Shown here piece by piece: positions 1 through 6,253 of a stretch of DNA of 18,040 nt. Both the position numbers and the translations under genes were made by a program. Numbering within the stretch: position 1 is the stretch's first letter; each line of letters starts with the position of its first letter. The notes beneath the pieces are model-generated. The model ran no database searches, had not been told where the DNA came from, and saw only the letters and a list, made by a program, of their open reading frames with translations. This DNA comes from Syntrophaceae bacterium UBA7544 (GTDB lineage Bacteria; Desulfobacterota; Syntrophia; Syntrophales; Smithellaceae), in NCBI GenBank assembly GCA_002479215.1, contig DLME01000105.1, positions 1 through 18,040 on the forward strand. Reading direction: 5' to 3'.

Positions 1-2
1 AT

Positions 3-230
3 CGGTTTTCGGGGGGCAGGTCAGCTGATCTGGATTTAGACGATGGTAAGTTTCACAGCAATAATGACGGCGTATTTCACTTCGGATTTGATCGGGAAGA
101 TTTGCACCGAACGTTCGTAGACGCGGGATTTCGTGATGTTCGGCATTGGGCGGCCGCTCAGGTTGAAAAACCGGTTGAAGATGGAAAAAGACGGTTGTTT
201 ACAATTTTTCTTATAACTGGAAGTAAATAA
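3..230 (+). CDS. SAM-dependent methyltransferase, C-terminal fragment
   Basis: This reading frame is open from the left edge of the window to a TAA at 228-230, giving about 75 residues that lack their start. It contains DDGKFHSNNDGVFHFGFD followed by an AGF turn and ends in RRLFTIFLITGSK. That matches the last part of small class I SAM-dependent methyltransferases, where an 'FHFGF' strand, a short helix ending in 'AGF' and a final 'FLITG' strand complete the Rossmann-like fold. The SAM-binding motifs would lie upstream, outside the window, so the substrate cannot be inferred. It converges on the CDF transporter gene, with 118 bases between the two stops and no convincing terminator between them. 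The opposite strand is also open here, but only this frame gives a recognisable protein. Confidence 0.7.
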   Translation, partial: RFSGGRSADLDLDDGKFHSNNDGVFHFGFDREDLHRTFVDAGFRDVRHWAAAQVEKPVEDGKRRLFTIFLITGSK

Positions 231-348
231 ATAAGCCGGTTTAATTCCAATCCTGAAGCAAAGCGCTATCTTTGTTAGCAACGTCTCCGGCTCGATATCA
301 TCTTTGATTTAGAAATGGTATAAAATGTGTGCGCTACCATTCAGTATC

Positions 349-1302
349 TTATATGAACTTTGGCTTTTCATTTTCGGCCAATAAGCAGCCAGCAGCACAG
401 ATATTCGCGCATTCACCATCGCACGGTTCAATATGAATAGTAATAACGGAATCGGGAAATCTTTGTCTAATCCTTAATTCTAATCCTTTAGTAATGTTGT
501 GGGAATCAACCACCGACATTTGCGGATTAACTTTAATATGAAATTCAATAAAGCGAAAATGCCCCGCTTTGCGTGTCTTTAACTGATGAAAACCATGAAT
601 GGATGGCTGACAGCTTACAATTACATCGCGAATCCAATCCTCTTCTTCCGGCGGCAATTTAACATCCATTAAATCACGAATGGAGTGTGTGGTTAATTCA
701 TAAGCCGCTCGTAAGATAATGACAGCAACAAATATGGCAGCGATCGGATCAAGCCAGTGCATCTTCGGATCGGGGAAAAAACTATGACCGATCCAAATCA
801 ACCCCAGGCTGATCATAACGCCCACGGAAGTATATACATCCGTCCGTAAATGCCAGGCATCGGCTTGCAAGGCAATAGAATCAGCTTCCTTGCCTACTTG
901 GAATAGTTTTCGGGAAACAATAAAATTGACGACAGCGGAAAAGAGCATGACCGCAACCCCCCAGCCGGGAGCGTCAAGTGTTTGTGAAGAACTTATTTTT
1001 TTTATTGCTTCAAAAATAATCCAAAACGCGGCAACAAAAATAAGCGCTGCTTCCACCAAACCGGATATATTTTCTATTTTTCCGTGGCCAAAGGGGTGCC
1101 GCTCATCAGCGGGAATGCTGGATGTTTTCACAGAGAACATGGCGATAATTGCGGCCAACAAATCCATACACGAATGAATCGCTTCGGATATTATCGAAAC
1201 AGAACCGATTAAAACACCGACAATTACTTTAAATAAAACTAAAAAAGAATTGGAAACGACTGATAATATCGCCACTCTTTCTTTGCGCTGCTGTAGAGAC
1301 AT
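349..1302 (-). CDS. Cation diffusion facilitator (CDF) family metal transporter
   Basis: A 317-residue inner-membrane protein of the CDF (zinc/iron efflux) family, which exports divalent metal ions in exchange for protons. Transmembrane segments lie near residues 12-34, 40-58, 83-101, 115-131, 159-174 and 186-204. The metal site has the usual two pairs: His43 and Asp47 in helix 2 (SEAIHSCMD) and His151 and Asp155 in helix 5 (AWHLRTD). The family motif HPFGHGK sits in the first cytoplasmic loop. Residues 205-295 form the cytoplasmic ferredoxin-like domain. A His/Asp plus His/Asp site is common in zinc-type members, but the metal cannot be fixed from this. The tail is unusual, with four cysteines at every fourth residue (294, 298, 302, 306). 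I chose ATG at 1302 over TTG at 1305 because GGAGAG lies 8 bases upstream of it. Divergent from the EpmB-type gene. Confidence 0.9.
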   Translation of the reverse strand: MSLQQRKERVAILSVVSNSFLVLFKVIVGVLIGSVSIISEAIHSCMDLLAAIIAMFSVKTSSIPADERHPFGHGKIENISGLVEAALIFVAAFWIIFEAIKKISSSQTLDAPGWGVAVMLFSAVVNFIVSRKLFQVGKEADSIALQADAWHLRTDVYTSVGVMISLGLIWIGHSFFPDPKMHWLDPIAAIFVAVIILRAAYELTTHSIRDLMDVKLPPEEEDWIRDVIVSCQPSIHGFHQLKTRKAGHFRFIEFHIKVNPQMSVVDSHNITKGLELRIRQRFPDSVITIHIEPCDGECANICAAGCLLAENEKPKFI

Positions 1303-1355
1303 CAAATTAACTCTCCAGAATGGGTTTTTAGCCTTTATTTCAACATATCACGGCT

Positions 1356-1369
1356 GGAAATTGATTTCC
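1356..1369. promoter_or_regulatory. Operator-like palindrome with a repeated half-site (candidate)
   Basis: The 164-base spacer between the divergent CDF and EpmB-type genes holds the palindrome GGAAATTGATTTCC (6-base arms, 2-base centre). The part AATTGATTTCC recurs in direct orientation at 1395-1405. The second copy overlaps a possible -35 (TTGATT at 1397-1402, then 18 bases, then AATTAT at 1421-1426) that could drive the EpmB-type gene. This is what a regulator site between divergent genes can look like, but no regulator is visible and the motif is AT-rich enough to arise by chance. Confidence 0.25.
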
Positions 1370-1469
1370 CGCATATTTTAAGCCGCCCAAAGATAATTGA
1401 TTTCCTTTGCATCTAGTTAAAATTATGGTAGTAGGAACGCCTTAATTTGCTTTCCATTAAATTGTATAT

Positions 1470-2570
1470 ATGAATATAAACAAAAATAAAAATATTTTGT
1501 CCTTTTTTAAAAATGCCACAGCTAGAGATTGGCAAGACTCGCGCTGGCAATTCAAAAATCGCATTACCAAGGTGGCACAATTAGATCATTTTCCAGGCGA
1601 GTCACTGCTGCGGACGGAAAAGTTAAACGCCGTAACAGCTGTTTATCCAATGGCAATCACTCCATATTATTTATCACTTATTCAAATTGATGACGAAAAC
1701 GATCCGGTCCGCGCCCAGTGCATTCCGGATTTGCGGGAAATTTCATGTTATAAGGACTATCTGGACGATCCGCTGGAAGAAGACAGCCATATGCCGGTAC
1801 CCAAACTAATACACCGCTATTCTGATCGCTGCCTTGCTATCGTTACCGAAGTTTGTCTTACTTATTGCCGGCATTGCAACCGCAAACGTTTTTGGCCACA
1901 ATCAGCACACATTAGTTTAAAAACACGACTAAAAAAAATTATCCCCTATATTTCTGCATCACGGCAAATCAGAGAAGTTATCATCTCCGGCGGTGATCCG
2001 CTTATTTTTGATGATCAAACGATAGAAACTCTACTGGCCTCGCTGAAAGCTATACCTCACATTGAAGTTTTACGTATCGGCAGTCGCGCTCCCGTTGTCA
2101 TGCCTATGCGTATAACCAAAGAATTCTGCCGGATGCTCAAGCGCTACCGGCCTTTATGGTTTAACACGCAATTTAATCATCCGGCTGAAATCACCCCCGA
2201 ATCCAAACGAGCCTGCAATATGATCCAAGAATCAGGAATTCCTGTTTCCAACCAGTCTGTTTTACTCCATGGCGTCAATGACTCACCGGATGTAATGCGC
2301 AACCTACTTTACGGCTTGCAAAAGATATCGGTTCGTCCTTATTATCTTTTCCACTGTGACCCTGTTAAAGGATGCGGACACTTCCATACCGATTTAAAAT
2401 CAGGAATAACTATGATGGAAAAAATATGGAGTCAGTGCTCCGGACTAAGTCTGCCCCAATATGTTCTTGATTTACCGGGAAGCACAGGAAAGATGCCTCT
2501 GAATACAATGTCGGGAACAATAAATAATAATTTGCAAACACACCAACATTATTTTGACAAGTTTATGTAA
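1470..2570 (+). CDS. epmB: Lysine 2,3-aminomutase family radical SAM enzyme, probable EF-P beta-lysine pathway enzyme EpmB
   Basis: A 366-residue radical SAM, PLP-dependent enzyme expected to convert alpha-lysine to beta-lysine, the substrate that EpmA attaches to EF-P. The iron-sulfur cluster motif CxxxCxxC is at Cys129, Cys133 and Cys136 (CLTYCRHC), with the carboxylate-binding Arg equivalent at 138. The SAM-contacting SGGDP is at 173-177. Lys341 in PGSTGK is the expected PLP Schiff-base lysine. Asp297 (CDPVKG) and Asp334 (seven residues before the PLP lysine) correspond to the two aspartates that hold the lysine side-chain amine in clostridial lysine 2,3-aminomutase. The N-terminal WQDSRWQFKNRI stretch is also mutase-like. 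The position 68 bases before efp, with epmA following, supports the EpmB role. A free beta-lysine (KamA) role is the alternative. No Shine-Dalgarno sequence is visible before the ATG, so the start is only moderately secure. Confidence 0.85.
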   Translation: MNINKNKNILSFFKNATARDWQDSRWQFKNRITKVAQLDHFPGESLLRTEKLNAVTAVYPMAITPYYLSLIQIDDENDPVRAQCIPDLREISCYKDYLDDPLEEDSHMPVPKLIHRYSDRCLAIVTEVCLTYCRHCNRKRFWPQSAHISLKTRLKKIIPYISASRQIREVIISGGDPLIFDDQTIETLLASLKAIPHIEVLRIGSRAPVVMPMRITKEFCRMLKRYRPLWFNTQFNHPAEITPESKRACNMIQESGIPVSNQSVLLHGVNDSPDVMRNLLYGLQKISVRPYYLFHCDPVKGCGHFHTDLKSGITMMEKIWSQCSGLSLPQYVLDLPGSTGKMPLNTMSGTINNNLQTHQHYFDKFM

Positions 2571-2638
2571 ATAGATTAGTAAGAACTAAAAATTAATCAT
2601 ATAAATTCATGAAATTTAGGAAATAGGGAGAAAATCTT

Positions 2639-3202
2639 ATGTACACCGCGAGCGATTTACGGAAAGGATTGCGGCTGAAAATTGATAACGAACCATATGT
2701 CATCACCGAATTCAATTTTGTCAAACCGGGCAAGGGGCAAGCACTCTACCGTTGCAAGCTGAAAAACATGGTCACGGGAAGCCAGTTTGAAAGATCTTTC
2801 CGTTCAGTGGACACCTTTGAATCAGCAGACTTGCGTGAAAAGAAGATGCAGTATTTATATAAGGAAGGGGATAAATACTGCTTCATGGATAATGAAAATT
2901 TCGAGCAAATTTATTTAACGGAAAGTCAAATCGGTGACGCCAAAAACTTCTTAATTGACAATATCGAAGCGGAAATTTTGCTCTTTGAAGACCGTCCTAT
3001 CGGAATAAGCCTGCCTAACTTCGTTGATTTGGTTGTTACCGAAGCCGACCCCTGGGCCAAGGGTGATACGGTATCCGGCGCCACAAAACCGGTCAAAGTC
3101 CAGACCGGATATACGATTCAGGTACCAACCTTTGTTGGCGAGGGTGAAAAAATCCGGATTGACACACGCACGGGGGAATATCTAACCCGCGTCAAAGGAT
3201 AA
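2639..3202 (+). CDS. efp: Translation elongation factor P
   Basis: A 187-residue EF-P, the usual family length. It binds between the P and E sites of ribosomes stalled on consecutive prolines and stimulates peptide-bond formation. Domain I (about 1-64) carries the modification loop VKPGKGQALYR, in which Lys32 aligns with the lysine that E. coli beta-lysylates (Lys34). Domains II and III follow, with the C-terminal signature DTRTGEYLTRVKG. The flanking EpmB-type and EpmA genes fit a beta-lysylated form, and the PGKGQ loop is of that type. AGGGAG is 8 bases before the ATG. Seven bases separate its stop from the epmA start, so the two are surely co-transcribed. Confidence 0.97.
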   Translation: MYTASDLRKGLRLKIDNEPYVITEFNFVKPGKGQALYRCKLKNMVTGSQFERSFRSVDTFESADLREKKMQYLYKEGDKYCFMDNENFEQIYLTESQIGDAKNFLIDNIEAEILLFEDRPIGISLPNFVDLVVTEADPWAKGDTVSGATKPVKVQTGYTIQVPTFVGEGEKIRIDTRTGEYLTRVKG

Positions 3203-3208
3203 ATACAT

Positions 3209-4147
3209 TTGAGTGCATCAAATTTGGATGATATTTTTTTACTGGCGCGAAAGAAAGAAGCATTGCACCTGCGCGCCAGACTGATCCAAAATATCCGTCT
3301 TTTTTTTATTGAGCATGGATTTTTAGAAGTAGAAACTCCGCTGAGAATCCCCTCACCCGCACCGGAAGAACATATTGAAGCATTTCCTTCGGGCGATTGG
3401 TTTTTACAAACTTCCCCCGAACTTTGTATGAAAAGGCTTCTGGCTGCCGGTTTTCCGCTTATCTTTCAAATCAGCAAATGTTTTCGCGCGGGCGAAAGAG
3501 GCAATCTGCACCTGCCCGAATTCACTATGCTGGAATGGTATGTTACAAAATTCGATTACTTGCAACTAATGTCACAATGCGAAAAAATGATTTTTGCGGT
3601 TGCCGCTAATATGGATATTGCCCGGCATTGCATCTTCCGTAATAAAAAAATTGATTTGACACCGCCTTGGGAAAAAATCACCGTGCAGGAGGCTTTTGAA
3701 AAATACGCGTCGGTTACTTTGGAAGAAGCACTAAACAAAAACAAATTCGACCAAATTATTGTTGATTACATTGAACCATATTTAGGCGTTAATCGGCCAA
3801 CTTTCCTGTATGACTATCCGGCAAAACTGGCAGCCCTAGCCAAATTGAAAGACGGGAACACAAATGTAGCCGAACGCTTTGAATTATATATCGGCGGCAT
3901 GGAAATCGCCAATGGTTTTTCCGAACTGAATGACACCGAAGAACAGCGGCGGCGCTTTGAACAAGCCTCGCAACTGCGCGCTCAAAAGAATTGGCCGCAA
4001 TATTCCATGCCGGAAAAATTTCTGCAAGCCCTGCAAACCATACCTGAAAGCGCTGGCATCGCTCTGGGCATTGACCGCTTGGCCATGATCTTTGCCCATG
4101 TTTTACAAATAGACGACATCATCTCCTTTACACCGGAAATACTTTAA
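3209..4147 (+). CDS. epmA: EF-P lysine ligase EpmA (PoxA/GenX, LysRS-like)
   Basis: A 312-residue class II aminoacyl-tRNA synthetase paralogue that consists only of the catalytic core and lacks the tRNA anticodon-binding domain of LysRS. It activates beta-lysine with ATP and transfers it to EF-P. Class II motif 2 is seen as CFRAGERGNLHLPEFTMLEWY (about 91-111), the lysine-binding region as GMEIANGFSELND (230-242), and motif 3 as GIALGIDRL (283-291). Ala285 in motif 3 occupies the place where LysRS has glycine and where E. coli EpmA has alanine (Ala298), which favours EpmA over a true lysyl-tRNA synthetase. It begins with TTG at 3209, preceded by AAAGGA at the end of efp. The 180 bases that follow, up to tolQ, hold no gene; their end carries the tolQ promoter candidate. 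Confidence 0.93.
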   Translation: MSASNLDDIFLLARKKEALHLRARLIQNIRLFFIEHGFLEVETPLRIPSPAPEEHIEAFPSGDWFLQTSPELCMKRLLAAGFPLIFQISKCFRAGERGNLHLPEFTMLEWYVTKFDYLQLMSQCEKMIFAVAANMDIARHCIFRNKKIDLTPPWEKITVQEAFEKYASVTLEEALNKNKFDQIIVDYIEPYLGVNRPTFLYDYPAKLAALAKLKDGNTNVAERFELYIGGMEIANGFSELNDTEEQRRRFEQASQLRAQKNWPQYSMPEKFLQALQTIPESAGIALGIDRLAMIFAHVLQIDDIISFTPEIL

Positions 4148-4261
4148 ATTCAGTAACCGTTTTTATGCCGGCCAATTCTAAATCCCTCTAAAGAGCTATA
4201 TTCCTGACTCACCGAATATTTCTGGAAAACAGATAGACACGCTGAAACCAAAAAAGATTTA

Positions 4262-4290
4262 TTGACAAGGACATATTTTTCCTTTAGGTT
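4262..4290 (+). promoter_or_regulatory. Candidate sigma-70 promoter for the tol operon
   Basis: A consensus -35 (TTGACA, 4262-4267), a 17-base spacer and a weaker -10 (TAGGTT, 4285-4290) lie 38 bases before the tolQ start codon. Transcription would begin near 4297. The short leader contains CTCCAA (4294-4299), which can pair with TTGGAG (4314-4319); that arm includes the tolQ Shine-Dalgarno sequence. The -35 is strong and well placed, while the -10 matches only three of six bases. Confidence 0.5.
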
Positions 4291-4327
4291 ACGCTCCAAG
4301 TTTCAATTACACTTTGGAGATAAAAAA

Positions 4328-5050
4328 GTGAAAGATATTGCTTCTCTAGATTTAGGCGGTAGTTTTCATGGTAGCCTTTTAGGCATGGTCCTCGATGCCG
4401 GGCTTATGGTTAAATTTGTCTTGTTGATACTGCTGATTTTTTCTGTCGTTTCCTGGGCGATCATTTTCTTGAAATACAAATATTATCGCAAAATTAAAAA
4501 AGAAAATGATGAATTCAATTCGGACTATATGCGCAGCAGCAAACTATCCGATGTTCACCTGGCTGCCAAAAAATATAAATCTTCTACAATGGCAGAAGTT
4601 TTCCGTGTCGGCTATGAGGAACTAACAAAAATAAATAAACCGCTGAAAGAATCGGAATATGCCGGTGATGAAATCAGCCTTTCCTCCCTGGATAACGTGG
4701 AGAGATCTCTAAACAAAGCCAGTAACACGGAAATGACGAAGCTGGAAAGCGCCTTAGGTTTCCTGGCAACAACGGGTTCGGCCAGTCCTTTTATTGGCTT
4801 ATTCGGCACAGTATGGGGTATTATGGATACTTTTAAAGGGATAGGCGCACGTGGTTCGGCCACTCTAGCTGTTGTCGCTCCGGGCATTTCGGAAGCTCTT
4901 ATTGCCACAGCTGCCGGACTTGCCGCGGCTATACCGGCTGTTATTTTTTATAATTATTTTTTGAATAAGTCCAAAACAATGGTTCAGGAAATGGATAATT
5001 TTGCCGCCGAATTTTTAAACATTGTCGAGCGGTATTTTGTTCGTAAATAA
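4328..5050 (+). CDS. tolQ: Tol-Pal system proton channel subunit TolQ
   Basis: A 240-residue inner-membrane protein of the MotA/TolQ/ExbB family. With TolR it forms the proton-driven motor that energises TolA during outer-membrane constriction. The first membrane helix is at about 25-48. Then come a large cytoplasmic loop (50-135), a second helix near 142-168 (LGFLATTGSASPFIGLFGTV) and a third near 188-212 (ALIATAAGLAAAIPAVIF), with the small-residue and threonine pattern that lines the family's channel. An in-frame TTG exists at 4262 but is the -35 hexamer of the promoter. GTG at 4328 is preceded by TTGGAG at 8 bases, so I start there. It is followed with no gap by tolR, and the order tolQ-tolR-tolA-tolB separates it from the homologous ExbB and MotA. 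Confidence 0.93.
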   Translation: MKDIASLDLGGSFHGSLLGMVLDAGLMVKFVLLILLIFSVVSWAIIFLKYKYYRKIKKENDEFNSDYMRSSKLSDVHLAAKKYKSSTMAEVFRVGYEELTKINKPLKESEYAGDEISLSSLDNVERSLNKASNTEMTKLESALGFLATTGSASPFIGLFGTVWGIMDTFKGIGARGSATLAVVAPGISEALIATAAGLAAAIPAVIFYNYFLNKSKTMVQEMDNFAAEFLNIVERYFVRK

Positions 5051-5071
5051 ATGTTTAGGAATTACTCAGTC

Positions 5072-5494
5072 ATGCGCAGCTTACGTAAAAGAAACACCGG
5101 GAATAAAGCTCTGGCAGAAATCAACGTCACCCCTTTAGTTGATGTCGTGTTGGTTCTCTTAATTATCTTTATGGTTACGGCCCCAATGCTTTCCATGGGC
5201 ATCGACGTCAACCTGCCGAGGGTCAAATCCAAGAGCGTCGATGTCACTGAAGAAAAACTTGTCTTAACTATCACCGAAGCCAGAGAAATATTTTTGAATA
5301 AAACCAAGATGCAGTTGGGGGAACTGAATTTCAAGCTCGAAGCAATTTTTTCCAATAGGATTGACCGTGAAGTTTTCCTTCGCGCCGACAGAAATGTGCC
5401 TTATGGATTTGTTGTTGAAGTTATGTCGGAAGTGCGCAAAGCCGGCGTTGATAAACTAGGAATGATTACAGAACCGCCCGAGGGAGCAAAATGA
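5072..5494 (+). CDS. tolR: Tol-Pal system protein TolR
   Basis: A 140-residue ExbD/TolR family protein with one membrane helix (about 22-40) and a periplasmic domain that contacts TolA and probably peptidoglycan. Asp24 in PLVDVVLVLL is the conserved proton-carrying aspartate (Asp23 in E. coli TolR). AEINVTPLVD just before it and the ending KLGMITEP are family hallmarks. An ATG at 5051 abuts the tolQ stop but lacks a ribosome binding site. ATG at 5072 has AGGA 11 bases upstream and gives the usual family length, so I prefer it; the longer form would add seven residues. Its stop overlaps the tolA start (ATGA). Confidence 0.92.
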   Translation: MRSLRKRNTGNKALAEINVTPLVDVVLVLLIIFMVTAPMLSMGIDVNLPRVKSKSVDVTEEKLVLTITEAREIFLNKTKMQLGELNFKLEAIFSNRIDREVFLRADRNVPYGFVVEVMSEVRKAGVDKLGMITEPPEGAK

Positions 5495-6240
5495 AGCCCC
5501 GGACGCTGAACAAAGGCTTTCGCGGCAATACCGGCGGCAACATTTACAACATGGTTTTCCTCTCTGCATTAATCCATTTTGTCGTTATTACCGCAATTCT
5601 TATTTCGGTCCCTTCATCGTCGAGTCATTTGACTTTTGGGCCTGTTTATTCTGTTCAACTTGTCGGTCCCGACGTAGCTTTCCCAAGAAATTCGTCTCTT
5701 ATGCAGGACATTCTGCAATCCAGCGAGCCGGCAAACTCAATAGTATTAAAAAAGGAAGTTACCAGTCTTACTCCAACACCAGCCAAAAAAGAAGAAACCA
5801 GCAAATTAAATATCGAAAAAGCTGTCAGCGCAATCAAACAAAAAGATTTGAATCAGCAAGAAGCTTCTACCGCAAATTCTAAAACAGGTGTTTCTGCCTC
5901 CGTTAAGGGAAGTAGTCCACAGGCAGAAGCAAATTCACAAAAGAATGAATATATAGCAATTATCAGTTCAAGAATTAAAGGAAACTGGATGCTGCCGCCG
6001 GCATTGATGCCTAAAGAAAATATCGAAACAATTATTGATGTCAAAATCTCGCGCAACGGCGTTCTGGAATATATTGGCTTCGAAAAAAACTCGGGTAACC
6101 GCTATTTTGATGATTCCGCCATCAAAGCGGTTAAAAAATCCAGCCCTTTCCCGCCATTTCCGTCCTTTATCATAGATAACTATATTGAAATCGGCGTCCG
6201 TTTTCATTCCGCAGAATTACGTCAAAAACAAGAAAGGTAA
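5491..6240 (+). CDS. tolA: TolA, TonB-like energy transducer of the Tol-Pal system
   Basis: A 249-residue protein with a single N-terminal membrane helix (about 19-41), a short low-complexity periplasmic linker (about 65-150, rich in Lys, Ser, Glu and Gln), and a C-terminal TonB/TolA-type domain (about 151-243). The C-terminal domain carries IKGNWMLPP and the signature YFDDSAIKAVKKSSPFPPFP. It should carry force from TolQ/TolR across the periplasm to TolB and Pal. It is much shorter than E. coli TolA (about 420 residues) and has no long Ala/Lys-rich helical domain II, so by sequence it resembles TonB. The call as TolA rests on its place between tolR and tolB. ATG overlaps the tolR stop by four bases, with GGGAG upstream, so the two are translationally coupled. 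Confidence 0.85.
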   Translation: MKPRTLNKGFRGNTGGNIYNMVFLSALIHFVVITAILISVPSSSSHLTFGPVYSVQLVGPDVAFPRNSSLMQDILQSSEPANSIVLKKEVTSLTPTPAKKEETSKLNIEKAVSAIKQKDLNQQEASTANSKTGVSASVKGSSPQAEANSQKNEYIAIISSRIKGNWMLPPALMPKENIETIIDVKISRNGVLEYIGFEKNSGNRYFDDSAIKAVKKSSPFPPFPSFIIDNYIEIGVRFHSAELRQKQER

Positions 6241-6253
6241 AATCCAACTTCCA

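Noticed and set aside
36..281. Open frame of 81 codons on the minus strand
   Set aside because: It lies opposite the methyltransferase C-terminus, which is recognisable in the plus strand. The minus translation has no family-like features.
231..348. AGCCGG ... CCGGCT as a terminator between the methyltransferase and CDF genes
   Set aside because: The arms are about 50 bases apart and no T-run follows either side.
3209..4147. Lysyl-tRNA synthetase
   Set aside because: It lacks the N-terminal tRNA-binding domain, has Ala rather than Gly in motif 3, and adjoins efp, all of which indicate EpmA.
4262..4327. TTG at 4262 as the tolQ start, adding 22 residues
   Set aside because: The TTG is the first half of a consensus TTGACA, there is no ribosome binding site before it, and the extra residues do not resemble a TolQ N-terminus.
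6185..6253. Upstream extension of tolB overlapping tolA
   Set aside because: It would put 23 polar residues before a clean signal peptide that begins at ATG 6254.
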